Positions 1 to 9,371 of a stretch of 50,501 nucleotides of DNA are shown in pieces. Where the stretch lies: positions 1 to 50,501 of the forward strand of contig PUND01000005.1 in NCBI GenBank assembly GCA_003551645.1, in the 5' to 3' direction. The notes below the pieces were generated by a model. The model did not search any database. It was not told the DNA's origin and was given only the letters and a program-made list of their open reading frames with translations. Numbering within the stretch: the stretch's first letter is position 1; each line of letters begins with the position of its first letter. The stretch comes from Phycisphaerae bacterium (GTDB lineage Bacteria > Planctomycetota > Phycisphaerae > SM23-33). A program made the position numbers and the translations under genes.

Positions 1-392
1 CCGCCGTAAACGCCGGCGTCGAAGACGCCGGAGAGTCGATAATCGACCAGTTGGTCATCCCGAATGTGCATCCGTCTGTATTCGCCGCGCTGGGACAGTC
101 GGTGGTCCTGGACGAGGACCGCGTCGAGGCCCTCGGCGTGGTCGAGACCTTCAGCGGCGTCAGCATCGTCGCGGCCGCCGACGCCGCCGCCAAGGCCGCT
201 CGAGTGACGCTATTCCGCATACATGTGGCGATGGCGCTGGGCGGCAAGGGCTACTGCCTTATGACCGGGACGGTTGCCGATTGCGAATCCGGCGTCCGCG
301 CCGCCGCGGCCGAGGGGCGCGAACGGGGGCTGCTGGTCTCGGAGGTCGTCATCGCAAGGCCAAACCGCGAGTTGTTCAGCGAGTTCATATAA
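1..392 (+). CDS. BMC-T microcompartment shell protein, 5'-truncated by the window
   Basis: The reading frame is open from base 3, so the true start lies outside the window; a TTG at 51 is internal and not the likely start. The first residues seen (AVNAGVEDAGESIID, then VIPNVHPSV) look like the end of a first BMC domain. A second complete BMC domain follows from EALGVVETFSG, with an ADAAAKAA helix and the pore-side loop GGKGYCLMTG typical of tandem-domain (BMC-T, PduT-like) shell proteins. Such proteins form pseudohexameric trimers in the shell of bacterial microcompartments that enclose aldehyde-generating catabolism; in Planctomycetota these are linked to fucose and rhamnose use (established knowledge). 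No encapsulated enzymes are visible here because the locus continues to the left. The family is secure; the substrate is unknown. Confidence 0.9.
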   Translation, partial: AVNAGVEDAGESIIDQLVIPNVHPSVFAALGQSVVLDEDRVEALGVVETFSGVSIVAAADAAAKAARVTLFRIHVAMALGGKGYCLMTGTVADCESGVRAAAAEGRERGLLVSEVVIARPNRELFSEFI

Positions 393-427
393 CGGCCGGC
401 ACGGCTTTCAATAGAGGAGCACAGATC

Positions 428-1171
428 ATGAAGCAGTTTGTCATAACGCCCGCGGCCGGTAAGCGGCTCATCGCCCGCGCCCTGGCCGGGCACCCCGATG
501 TGGCCGCCGCACTTGACGGCCGGACGCTGGTAATAGTCGCCGGAACCACGAACGCCTACGTGGCCGAAGAGGTACTTTCCTCGCTCGGCGAGGCCGAAGG
601 TTTCTCGAAGAAAGGTTTTCGTCGCGGTGCGGTGTGCCCGCCCGGCGGCAAGCTGCCCGAGGGCGAACTGGAAGGCGACGTCATAATCAGCGACGGTAAA
701 CCGCTCAAGGGCAAGCAGATATTCGACGTCGCCGACGAGCTTGGCCCGGACGATCTTATTCTAAAGGGCGCCAACGCCCTGGACCCGCGCGGCCGAGCGG
801 CCGTTCTGGTCGGACACCCCCAGGCGGGCACCGCCGGTGCGATAATCGCCGCTGTCGTCGGCAGAGGAACAAAGCTCATTGTCCCGGTCGGTCTGGAGAA
901 GCGCATCAGCGAAGATGTGGACATGCTGGCCGCGGAAATCGGACCGGGCCGACGTGAAGGACCGGGGCTGTTACCGCTTCCGGGGCTGGCCTTTACCGAG
1001 GCGGACGCCCTGCAACTACTCACCGGGGCGCGGTTTCGTCTGTTGGCCGCCGGCGGCGTCTGCGGGGCGGAGGGCGCACTGTGGGCTGGTATTGAAGGCA
1101 ATGATGTGCAGGTCGCCGCCGCGGAGCAACTCCTCAAGGAGCTGGGTAAAGAACCGCCTTGCGAAGTGTAG
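428..1171 (+). CDS. Conserved protein of unknown function next to a BMC gene
   Basis: The 247-residue protein starts at ATG 428, preceded by AGAGGAGC with good spacing; an upstream extension in frame would run into the BMC gene and lacks coding character. It has no signal peptide or membrane segment. Visible blocks are IVAGTTNAYVAEE near residue 40, ILKGANALDPRG in the middle, VLVGHPQAGTAGAI, and LIVPVGLEKRIS, with glycine-rich turns that suggest a soluble alpha/beta fold. These blocks resemble a family I associate with anaerobic bacteria and archaea, but I know no function for it. It lies 35 bp downstream of the shell gene on the same strand, so co-transcription is likely and a role tied to the microcompartment is possible (inference). 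Confidence 0.8.
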   Translation: MKQFVITPAAGKRLIARALAGHPDVAAALDGRTLVIVAGTTNAYVAEEVLSSLGEAEGFSKKGFRRGAVCPPGGKLPEGELEGDVIISDGKPLKGKQIFDVADELGPDDLILKGANALDPRGRAAVLVGHPQAGTAGAIIAAVVGRGTKLIVPVGLEKRISEDVDMLAAEIGPGRREGPGLLPLPGLAFTEADALQLLTGARFRLLAAGGVCGAEGALWAGIEGNDVQVAAAEQLLKELGKEPPCEV

Positions 1172-1188
1172 CCGACAGGGCATATAAT
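1159..1188 (+). promoter_or_regulatory. Predicted sigma-70 promoter for metF
   Basis: TTGCGA (1159-1164) and TATAAT (1183-1188) are separated by 18 bp. The -35 box lies inside the end of the upstream gene. Transcription would start near 1195, leaving a leader of about 125 nt before metF. Confidence 0.6.
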
Positions 1189-1200
1189 TTGTGGTCGCTC

Positions 1201-1317
1201 GCACCGGAGCAGCCGTAGCGTGGCCGGGCCGGTGCCGCGAGGCGATCCATCTCGGCAGCCGGGGCACAAGGGCTGCCGCACCGGTCGCGTTATCGAAACA
1301 GGCAGATTCGAGAGGAG
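1201..1317 (+). promoter_or_regulatory. Structured metF leader with mutually exclusive helices
   Basis: GCACCGG occurs at 1201-1207 and again at 1278-1284, and its exact complement CCGGTGC is at 1229-1235, so the middle segment can pair with either flank but not both. In the second arrangement it encloses another perfect 7-bp helix, GGCAGCC (1254-1260) with GGCTGCC (1271-1277). A short TCGAA/TTCGA helix (1293-1311) abuts the ribosome binding site GAGGAG (1312-1317). This is what a riboswitch or attenuator leader looks like. It does not match the SAH, SAM or cobalamin riboswitch cores I can recall. The pairing is seen in the sequence; the regulatory role is inferred. Confidence 0.45.
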
Positions 1318-1321
1318 TTAT

Positions 1322-2197
1322 ATGCCACAGGATAAAATTACCGACGTTTTCGCCACTAAGCAGCGGACGCTGTCGTTCGAGTTTTTCCCGCCCAAAACCG
1401 ACAAGGGCCGGGACCGGCTGTTCGATGCGGCCGAGAAACTGGTCAACCTCGGTGCCGACTGGTTCAGCGTCACCTACGGCGCCGGCGGGACGACGGCCGA
1501 GAACACCATGCAAACCGTCGAGGAGCTTATACAACGGTTTGACATACCCGTGGTGCACCACTTCACCTGCATCAAGCACACGTGGGACACCATCCGCTCC
1601 GAACTGGACCGGATGAAAAATGACGGCGTTCGGAACCTGATGGCCCTTCGGGGCGATCCGCCGCAGCACGAGCGGGAATACAAATTCCTGCCCGACCAGC
1701 CGCGATACGCCTACCAACTGGTCGAGATGAGCCGCGAGCACGACGATCATTTCTCTATCGGCGTTGCCGGCTTTCCCGAAGGCCATCCGCTGGCACCCAA
1801 TCTGGATGTGGACAGCCACTTCCTGAAGATGAAACAGGACGCCGGGGCGGATTACTGCATCACGCAGTTTTTCTTCGAGAACATGCTCTACTGGGAATAC
1901 CTCCAGCGCGTCCGCCAGGCGGGTGTCTCCATGCGCATCATCCCGGGGCTGTTGCCGGTTACGAACTATGAGAAGCTGGTCGAGTTCGCGGCCAACTGCG
2001 GCGCCACGGTCCCGCGGACAATCCACGAGATTTTCGAACCGATAAAGGACGACACCGACGGTACCTCGGCCCGGGGAACGGACTACGCCATCAGCCAGGC
2101 CCAGGACCTGCTCGACCGCGGCGCGCCGGGACTGCACTTCTACTGCCTCAACCGCGCCGAACCGGTCAGCAGCATCTTCAAGTCGCTGAAGTTCTAA
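1322..2197 (+). CDS. metF: 5,10-methylenetetrahydrofolate reductase
   Basis: A cytosolic flavoenzyme that reduces methylene-THF to methyl-THF for methionine synthesis and the methyl branch of one-carbon metabolism. The 291-residue protein shows the N-terminal FEFFPPK block with the catalytic Glu at residue 20, GAGGTT near residue 54, HFTC near 80, ALRGDPP, SIGVAGFPEGHP and CITQFFF, and ends with GLHFYCLNR, all typical of the TIM-barrel MTHFR family at its normal bacterial length. ATG 1322 follows GAGGAG by 4 nt. An upstream in-frame GTG at 1220 lies inside the structured leader and is rejected. A predicted promoter at 1159-1188 and the leader suggest the gene is controlled separately from the BMC-side genes. 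Confidence 0.97.
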   Translation: MPQDKITDVFATKQRTLSFEFFPPKTDKGRDRLFDAAEKLVNLGADWFSVTYGAGGTTAENTMQTVEELIQRFDIPVVHHFTCIKHTWDTIRSELDRMKNDGVRNLMALRGDPPQHEREYKFLPDQPRYAYQLVEMSREHDDHFSIGVAGFPEGHPLAPNLDVDSHFLKMKQDAGADYCITQFFFENMLYWEYLQRVRQAGVSMRIIPGLLPVTNYEKLVEFAANCGATVPRTIHEIFEPIKDDTDGTSARGTDYAISQAQDLLDRGAPGLHFYCLNRAEPVSSIFKSLKF

Positions 2198-2416
2198 CCG
2201 GATGTCCGCACCTCGGCCGTCGTCGGTGACTCCACGACACCCCGACCCGACACTGCTCTACTCGGTATCAGACCACGCCCCACAAGCGACCGACGCATAA
2301 ATCCAACCGGGACGCAGTGTGCACCATCGCAACAATCTGTCGAGGCCGCATAAGGCGTTAACCCTACAGATACTACAGCATGGGCAAGCACTCGCACGAG
2401 GGGCACGACTTCCTGT

Positions 2417-2444
2417 GCCTGCTATATCGCTTTGCATAGCAGGC
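2417..2444 (+). other. 9-bp inverted repeat downstream of metF
   Basis: GCCTGCTAT (2417-2425) and ATAGCAGGC (2436-2444) are perfect complements around a 10-nt loop, followed by GTTTAT. It could be a weak terminator or a protein-binding site about 25 bp upstream of the TetR promoter. The U tract is poor, so terminator function is doubtful. Confidence 0.4.
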
Positions 2445-2468
2445 GTTTATACAAATACACTTATATGC

Positions 2469-2497
2469 TTGAATCGGGACGCTGCTGAGCATATACT
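2469..2497 (+). promoter_or_regulatory. Sigma-70 promoter of the TetR-RND operon
   Basis: TTGAAT (2469-2474), a 17-bp spacer and TATACT (2492-2497) form a near-consensus promoter. The operator at 2502-2519 covers the expected start site, so bound repressor would block initiation. Confidence 0.75.
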
Positions 2498-2501
2498 GTT
2501 T

Positions 2502-2519
2502 TGACTGACTGGTCAGTCA
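2502..2519 (+). promoter_or_regulatory. TetR-family operator palindrome
   Basis: TGACTGAC (2502-2509), TG, GTCAGTCA (2512-2519) is a perfect 8-bp inverted repeat of the kind bound by TetR-family repressors of efflux operons. It starts 4 bp after the -10 box, consistent with autorepression by the TetR protein encoded downstream. Confidence 0.75.
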
Positions 2520-2690
2520 TGGCCATGTGCCTGGCTGGCCGACCGGGTGGCCGTTTTGTCCGGGCACGGGCGTGGTGGCAGTGTCGTCCCAGGACATCCG
2601 CCCGGCGGGGGTTGCAGTGCCCTGCCCCGCAGGCGAGGGGCGGCCGGTTGCGGAATCCGCGGCCCGGCCCTGAGGATGTGATGTGCAAGA

Positions 2691-3317
2691 ATGACAATGA
2701 ACGGTAAATCCCAGCAGCGAAAGGAAGAGATTATCTCGGCCGGCGCGGTTGTATTCGACGCCCAGGGCTATGCCGAGGCCACCATGGAAGATGTCGCCAG
2801 GCAGGCCGGCATCTCCAAGGGCAGCATTTACAATTACTTCCGCAACAAGAAGGACCTCTTCAGGCAGGTCTTCGCCGACGTTTTCGCCGCGGATGAGGAG
2901 GTTTTCAGCCGCATTTCCGACTCCGGCGCCCCTACACTTGAAAAGATTTCCGGACTGGTCGAGGCCTGGTATCAGCGACTGGATGAATATGTCCGCATAG
3001 GTCGGCTGCTGCTGGAGTTCTGGGCGACGGCCGCCCGTGAAGAGCGGGCCGGCGAGGCCTCGAACTGGTTGTCGTCTATGTATAGCCAGCGACGTGAGAT
3101 GCTCTCGCAGGTGCTCGCCGAAGGCATAAGGCGCGGTGAGTTCGACCGCCAATTTGACCCATCCGCGGCGGCGGCGCTTATCATTTCATTGCTGAGAGGC
3201 ATCACCGTGCAGGCGATTATCGGGGCGGAGCCGCACTTGGACCGCGATTTCGTGGACTCCGTGAAACGGGCCGTACTGAACGGCCTTATCGGCAGTGCAC
3301 AGCAAGGAGCAGAATAA
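2691..3317 (+). CDS. TetR/AcrR-family transcriptional repressor
   Basis: A 208-residue regulator with an N-terminal helix-turn-helix (about residues 10-57; blocks TMEDVARQAGISKGSIYNYF and FRNKKDLF) and an all-helical C-terminal ligand domain of normal length. ATG 2691 follows an in-frame stop at 2679-2681; ATG 2697 is an alternative. The gene stops 1 bp before the start of an RND adaptor gene, so it is very likely a local repressor that senses a toxic substrate and releases the operator at 2502-2519. The ligand cannot be read from the sequence. Confidence 0.93.
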   Translation: MTMNGKSQQRKEEIISAGAVVFDAQGYAEATMEDVARQAGISKGSIYNYFRNKKDLFRQVFADVFAADEEVFSRISDSGAPTLEKISGLVEAWYQRLDEYVRIGRLLLEFWATAAREERAGEASNWLSSMYSQRREMLSQVLAEGIRRGEFDRQFDPSAAAALIISLLRGITVQAIIGAEPHLDRDFVDSVKRAVLNGLIGSAQQGAE

Positions 3318-3318
3318 C

Positions 3319-4524
3319 GTGGGCGAGAAAAAACAAAAAAAAGACAAGACCCCGCGAACGGATCGTAGCGGGCGCGGCTGGAAGGGAAAGCTGATATCGG
3401 CGGGAATCGTCCTGGTGGCCGCCGGGGTGGTGGCCGTTGTGGCACTTGCCGTGCCTGCTCGCGAACCCGACGTGCCGCCGGCAGAGCGGCAGCCGGTGAA
3501 CGTTGAGGTGATGGAGGTCGAACCCGTCCCTTCCCTGCCGGATACCTTCACCTCGCCCGGCGACGTGGAGCCGTACCGCATCTCAAACGTCCCTTCCGAG
3601 GTCGCCGGACGCGTTGAGTATCTCCCTGTCCGCGAGGGCGCCCGAGTCGGGGAGGGTGACATTATCGTCCGACTGAACACCGACCTTCTCCGGGCCGAGG
3701 TGGACCGGGCCGAGGCGCAGGCGTCTTACGACAAGCGAGAGTATGAGCGATTGCGGGAAGTCGTCGCTCGCGGGGCGGCCACCCCCAGAGAGGTCGAGGC
3801 GGCCCGGGCGTCGATGGAGGTCAGCCGGGCGGCCTTTGAGTCGGCGCAGACAAACCTCGAACGCACGAGTATCAAGGCGCGAATCGACGGCGCTCTGGAC
3901 CGCAGGATGGTTGAAATTGGCGAATACGTCTCGCCGGGCACTGTCGTCGGGCGCGTGGTGGACATGAGCCAGGTCAAGGTGGCCGTCGCCGTGCCGGAGC
4001 GCGATGTGCATTTCCTTGAGGTCGGCGACGAGGCGAGGATGGTCAACGACCGCATCCAGACCACCGGACCTATCACCTACATCAGCGAGGTCGCCGACGA
4101 CCAGACCCGCACCAGTCGGGTGGAAGTCACCGTGGACAACCCGGAAAGACAATTCCGCAGCGGCCAGATGGTCCGCGTGATCTTCACCCGGCGGGAGATC
4201 GAAGATGCGATGATGGTCCCTCTTGCGGCACTGGAGCGGACCGAGCACGGATACGAGGTTTACGTGGTCGAGGACGATGAGGCCCGCCGCAGGAGCGTGG
4301 AGCCGGCAAGCCCCTATTTGCGACAGTGGGTCCGGATAGCCGAGGGGCTTTCGCCGGGCGACCGACTGATAGTCGAGGGGCGACAGTACGTCTCTGACGG
4401 TCAGCCCGTCCGGGTGCTGGACGAGCAGCCGGCGCCGGACCTTGAGGCCCTGCTTACGCCCAGGCCGAGCGTGGACCCGTCCGACGACCCGCGGATAGCC
4501 CCGCCTACGAGGACCGCACCGTGA
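3319..4524 (+). CDS. RND efflux periplasmic adaptor (membrane fusion protein)
   Basis: GTG 3319 is chosen because AAGGAG (3304-3309) sits 9 nt upstream; an earlier GTG at 3295 overlaps the TetR gene and has no such site. The protein (401 residues) has a Lys-rich cytoplasmic start, one membrane anchor (about residues 21-45), a barrel-sandwich half-motif (VAGRVEYLPVREGARV), an alpha-hairpin rich in Ala/Glu/Arg, and beta-barrel and membrane-proximal domains ending in a Pro-rich tail. Adaptors of this HlyD/AcrA type bridge an inner-membrane RND pump and an outer-membrane channel. The gene overlaps the pump gene by 4 bp (GTGA), indicating translational coupling. No TolC-like channel gene is nearby. 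Confidence 0.93.
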   Translation: MGEKKQKKDKTPRTDRSGRGWKGKLISAGIVLVAAGVVAVVALAVPAREPDVPPAERQPVNVEVMEVEPVPSLPDTFTSPGDVEPYRISNVPSEVAGRVEYLPVREGARVGEGDIIVRLNTDLLRAEVDRAEAQASYDKREYERLREVVARGAATPREVEAARASMEVSRAAFESAQTNLERTSIKARIDGALDRRMVEIGEYVSPGTVVGRVVDMSQVKVAVAVPERDVHFLEVGDEARMVNDRIQTTGPITYISEVADDQTRTSRVEVTVDNPERQFRSGQMVRVIFTRREIEDAMMVPLAALERTEHGYEVYVVEDDEARRRSVEPASPYLRQWVRIAEGLSPGDRLIVEGRQYVSDGQPVRVLDEQPAPDLEALLTPRPSVDPSDDPRIAPPTRTAP

Positions 4525-7500
4525 TACTCAGCGACTTAGCAATCCGAAATCGCACAACGGTAGCCGTGCTGGTGGTGCTGATAGCCGTCGTCGGCGTGTA
4601 CAGCTACCTCACGCTGCCGCGGGAGGCCGCACCGGAAGTGGCAGTGCCCTTCGTTCTGGTCACCACCACCTATGAAGGGGTCTCACCGGAGGACATCGAG
4701 ACCGCCGTGACAAGGGAGATCGAGGGGGAACTCACGGGCATCCGTGGTGTCGAGGAGATACGCTCGGTCAGCGCCGAGGGCAGGTCCACCGTGGTCGTTG
4801 AGTTCGAGCCAGGCATCGACATCGACGATGCGCTTCAGTACGTCAGCCAGAACGTGGACCAGGCCGAACTGCCGGCGGACGCCGACAGGCCGATCATAAC
4901 CGAGGTCAACCTCGCGGAACTACCCATACTCTACGCGACCATCTCCGGCGACGTATCCGTGGACCGTCTGAAGCGGATCGCCGACGACCTGCAGGACGAG
5001 ATGGAGCGAGTCGCCGGCGTGCTGGAGGTGGATGTAACCGGCACGCTGGAGCGCGAGATCCGCATCGAGTTCGACGCCGATGCGCTTATCGCGTGGCAAT
5101 TGACCATCCCGGAGGTGCTGGAGCTTATCCCCTCCGAGCACATCAACGTCTCCGCCGGCGCACTGGAAACCCCCGGCATGAGGTTCAATGTCCGCGTCCC
5201 CGCCGAGTTCGTGGACCCCATGGAGGTCTCGAACCTGCTCATAACGGTCCGCGAAGGCAGGCCCATATACCTTTACGACGTCGCGCGGGTGCGCGACACC
5301 TTCAAGGACCGCGAGACCTACGCCCGTGTTGACGGCCAGCCGAGTGTGACGCTGGCGGTCCGCAAGCGGGTGGGCGCTAACATCGTCGAGGTCGCCGATG
5401 ATGTGAAGGAGATATTTTACGCCGCGGCCGAGACCGCGCCGACGGGGCTGGACTTCGTCGTAACCAGCGACACGTCCGAAGACATCGACCGCATGGTCAA
5501 GGACCTGGAGAACAACGTCGCGGCCGCCCTGGTGCTGGTAATCCTGGTGCTGATGCTGTTCCTGGGCTTCAGGACATCGCTGGTGGCGGCGGTGGCGATA
5601 CCGCTGTCGATGGCGATGAGTTTCTTCATCATCCAGGCGATTGGCTACACGCTGAATATGATCGTGCTGTTCTCGCTGGTGCTGGCGGTGGGGATGCTGG
5701 TGGACAACGCGATCGTGATCGTGGAGAACATTTACCGGCACATGCAGCTCGGCTACGGCCGACTCGAGGCCGCCCGCCTCGGCGCCGCCCAGGTGGCCTG
5801 GCCGATAATAACCTCCACAGCCACCACGATCTCGGCGTTCTTCCCCCTGCTGTTCTGGCCGGGCATCGCGGGCGATTTCATGAAGTACCTGCCCGCTACG
5901 GTCATCATCGTCCTGTGCAGCTCGCTGTTCGTGGCGCTGGTGGTCAGCCCGGTGGTCTGCACCCTGGTTGCGAGCAAGTCCCAAAAAGCCCACCGCGACA
6001 CGCGGATACTCAACGGCTATCGCCGCCTGCTGACCACGGCCCTTAACCACCGGGTAGCAGTGCTGCTGCTTGCGGGTATACTGCTGACGGCGGTGGTGAT
6101 CATTTACGCCAGGCGTGGAGAGGGCGTGGAGTTCTTCCCCACCACAGACCCGCGGCGGGCCGTCATAGAGGTCGAGATGCCGCAGGGAACGCACATCGAC
6201 AAGACCAACGAGCTTATCCAGCGCATCGAGCAGCACGTCCAGAAATACAGCGACCATCCACAATACGGCAACGAGCTTAAGCACTACATCACCAACGTCG
6301 GCACAACCGGCGGATTCGAGGCGATGCTGGGCCTCGGCCCCGCGGCGCCGCACGTGGGGAATGTCACGGTCGTCTTTCTGGACTACGAGGACCGGCCCCG
6401 TCCGTCGGAGGAGATCGTCCGCGAGCTTCGCCGTGACCTGACCGACTTCGCCGGAGCGGAGGTCAGGATCATCGACCAGCAGATGGGACCGCCCACAGGC
6501 GACCCGGTAGCAGTGCGGATTATAGGAGAGGATTTCCGCCTGCTGGAGGACCTCAGCGTCGAGGCCGAGCGGCTGATCCGCGACATACCGGGGCTGGTGA
6601 ACCTCAGCAGCGACTATGAGGCGGCCCGCCCGGAACTGGCGTTCAACGTGGACCGCGACCGGGCGATGCGGCTGGGCGTGAATCCCCGGCTGATAGGAGA
6701 ATACCTTCGGATGTCGATCCGCGGCTCGGCGGTCGGAACGTACCGCGAGCTGGAGGATGAACACGATATCGTCGTTCGCCTCCCCGAGCATCAGCGCGAC
6801 ACAATAGACGACCTCCTCCGCCTGCGGGTGCCAAACAACCTCGGCCGGCCTGTGCCGCTAAGCTCGGTCGGCGAGTTCGAGTATCGCGGCGGATTCGGGA
6901 CCATACACCGCGTCGATCAGAACCGTGTAATCACCCTTACCGCCGACGTCGAAGGCCGGCTGGCCGAGGATGTATTGGCCGACGTCGAGCAGGAGCTGGG
7001 CCAACTGGACATGCCCGGCGGCTATCGCTTCGAATTCGCCGGCGAGCAGGAAGAACGCGAGGAAGCCGTGGAGTTTCTACGCATGGCTCTGGTTATAGCC
7101 CTGCTGCTGATCGTGCTGGTGATGGTGGCGCAGTTCAACACGCTGTCGGTGCCGCTGGTGATCATGATCACTGTTTTCCTGTCGATGATCGGCGTTTTGA
7201 CGGGCCTGTTGGTGACGCGACTGCCCTTCAGCATCGTGATGTCAGGCATCGGAGTCATATCTCTGGCGGGTGTGGTGGTCAACAACGCCATCGTACTTCT
7301 GGCCTATACGCGTGAGCTGCAACTGAGGGGGCATGACGCAATATCCGCCGCCGTCGAGGCCGGAGTAACCCGACTGCGGCCGGTGATGCTGACGGCCATA
7401 ACCACGATCATCGGACTTCTGCCGATGGCGACCGGGTGGCACTTCAACTTCCACGAGCTGCATTTCGCCACGACCAGCGAGTCGGCCGACTGGTGGCGGA

Positions 7501-7673
7501 CGATGGCGGTCAGCGTCATCTTCGGACTGGGTTTCGCGACCGTCCTGACGCTTGTTGTCGTTCCCACCATGTATGTCACCCTTTACCGTCTGGCGGCCCG
7601 GCTGGGATTCGGCGGGCTGAAGCGACCCGACGAAGAAGAACAGACCCAGACCCAGCCCGCCGGCGCGGAATGA
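4521..7673 (+). CDS. RND-family efflux pump, inner-membrane permease (AcrB-like)
   Basis: A 1050-residue proton-driven exporter. It has the duplicated RND layout: a first membrane helix (VAVLVVLIAVVGVYSYL), a large periplasmic loop, a helix bundle near residues 335-470, then the same pattern again with a second bundle near 850-1020. The TM4 motif reads GMLVDNAIVIVEN, with one acidic residue where AcrB has two; many RND pumps of this branch share this. The length and loops fit the hydrophobe/amphiphile (HAE) group rather than SecDF. The start GTG 4521 overlaps the adaptor stop. Substrates may be drugs, lipids or other hydrophobic molecules; this is not decidable here. Confidence 0.94.
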   Translation: MILSDLAIRNRTTVAVLVVLIAVVGVYSYLTLPREAAPEVAVPFVLVTTTYEGVSPEDIETAVTREIEGELTGIRGVEEIRSVSAEGRSTVVVEFEPGIDIDDALQYVSQNVDQAELPADADRPIITEVNLAELPILYATISGDVSVDRLKRIADDLQDEMERVAGVLEVDVTGTLEREIRIEFDADALIAWQLTIPEVLELIPSEHINVSAGALETPGMRFNVRVPAEFVDPMEVSNLLITVREGRPIYLYDVARVRDTFKDRETYARVDGQPSVTLAVRKRVGANIVEVADDVKEIFYAAAETAPTGLDFVVTSDTSEDIDRMVKDLENNVAAALVLVILVLMLFLGFRTSLVAAVAIPLSMAMSFFIIQAIGYTLNMIVLFSLVLAVGMLVDNAIVIVENIYRHMQLGYGRLEAARLGAAQVAWPIITSTATTISAFFPLLFWPGIAGDFMKYLPATVIIVLCSSLFVALVVSPVVCTLVASKSQKAHRDTRILNGYRRLLTTALNHRVAVLLLAGILLTAVVIIYARRGEGVEFFPTTDPRRAVIEVEMPQGTHIDKTNELIQRIEQHVQKYSDHPQYGNELKHYITNVGTTGGFEAMLGLGPAAPHVGNVTVVFLDYEDRPRPSEEIVRELRRDLTDFAGAEVRIIDQQMGPPTGDPVAVRIIGEDFRLLEDLSVEAERLIRDIPGLVNLSSDYEAARPELAFNVDRDRAMRLGVNPRLIGEYLRMSIRGSAVGTYRELEDEHDIVVRLPEHQRDTIDDLLRLRVPNNLGRPVPLSSVGEFEYRGGFGTIHRVDQNRVITLTADVEGRLAEDVLADVEQELGQLDMPGGYRFEFAGEQEEREEAVEFLRMALVIALLLIVLVMVAQFNTLSVPLVIMITVFLSMIGVLTGLLVTRLPFSIVMSGIGVISLAGVVVNNAIVLLAYTRELQLRGHDAISAAVEAGVTRLRPVMLTAITTIIGLLPMATGWHFNFHELHFATTSESADWWRTMAVSVIFGLGFATVLTLVVVPTMYVTLYRLAARLGFGGLKRPDEEEQTQTQPAGAE

Positions 7674-7719
7674 CACGCCCGGCTTGACACGGCGCGCGGA
7701 CGCCTCCGACAATCGCGAC

Positions 7720-8643
<924 letters not shown>

Positions 8644-8669
8644 GACAGCGGCCCACGGAGAGACCCAAC

Positions 8670-9149
8670 GTGACCGAATCGGATACCGCCTTATGGGAGA
8701 AGATGATGCTCCAAGCCGTCGGACAAGCGCAACTGTCCGCCGAGGCCGGGGATGTGCCTGTCGGGGCGGTCGTGGCCCGAGACGGAGACATAATCGCCTC
8801 GGCACACAACCGGCGCATCATCGACGCCGACCCCACCGCACACGCCGAGATACTCGCAATCCGCGCCGCCGCCGAGGTGATCGGCGACTGGCGGCTCGGC
8901 GGCTGCACGCTGATAGTCACGCTTGAGCCGTGCTGCATGTGCGCCGGGGCGGCGGTGCTGGCCCGGCTGGACCGCATCGTCTATGGGGCGGCCGACCCCA
9001 AAGCCGGCGCAGTCGATACGCTGTATCGAATCTGTGACGACAACCGCCTCAACCACCGGATGGAGGTCATCTCCGGCGTACTGGCCGAACAGTGCGGCCG
9101 GCTGCTGACAGACTTCTTCCAAGACCAGCGCCGACAGGGCAAGAAGTGA
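8670..9149 (+). CDS. tadA: tRNA-specific adenosine deaminase
   Basis: A zinc enzyme that converts A34 to inosine in tRNA-Arg(ACG). The 159-residue protein has the deaminase signature HAEILA (zinc-binding His and catalytic Glu) and PCCMCAGA (two zinc Cys), spaced as in TadA. The C-terminal block (VYGAADPKAGAV, then LNHRMEV) matches the tRNA enzyme rather than guanine or cytosine deaminases. GTG 8670 follows GGAG by 9 nt. The gene lies 26 bp after miaA, so the two are probably co-transcribed. Confidence 0.93.
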   Translation: MTESDTALWEKMMLQAVGQAQLSAEAGDVPVGAVVARDGDIIASAHNRRIIDADPTAHAEILAIRAAAEVIGDWRLGGCTLIVTLEPCCMCAGAAVLARLDRIVYGAADPKAGAVDTLYRICDDNRLNHRMEVISGVLAEQCGRLLTDFFQDQRRQGKK

Positions 9150-9371
9150 ACGGGGCCGCCACCGCAAAGCATGCCTGCTGCGCGTGAAAGCGGCGTGCCG
9201 GTAATAAACGTCGGCCGATTGCGGAGCCGGCGGCCTGTGTGGTCAGGAGTCAGGAGCCAGTCACAGCACCCGCGGTCCTGGGCCGGCGCGTGCGGCAATC
9301 ATGAAGCTCACCAGGGCCACGCAGGCCACCAGGACAGAACGGTGTCGCAATGCCTGGCCTTAGCCAGCCCG

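Larger units (their letters stand above)
2198..2690 (+). other. 493-bp intergenic region before the TetR gene
   Basis: I see no convincing gene here. The right half holds a 9-bp inverted repeat, a sigma-70-like promoter and a TetR-type operator, listed separately. About 170 nt of leader separates the promoter from the TetR start and shows no clear structure. Confidence 0.6.

Noticed and set aside
1016-2137. Long open frame on the minus strand over metF (373 codons)
   Set aside because: It is antisense to a gene with clear MetF motifs, has no family resemblance, and reflects high G+C codon bias.
2319-2504. Short open frame between metF and the TetR gene
   Set aside because: No ribosome binding site, poor codon pattern, and it covers the inverted repeat and promoter.
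3327-3343. A-rich run at the start of the RND adaptor as a possible frameshift site
   Set aside because: It encodes an ordinary Lys-rich cytoplasmic tail, and the zero frame continues through the whole family-length protein.
4920-6791. 623-codon open frame antisense to the RND pump
   Set aside because: Shadow of the pump gene; rich in His/Arg/Gln with no domain.
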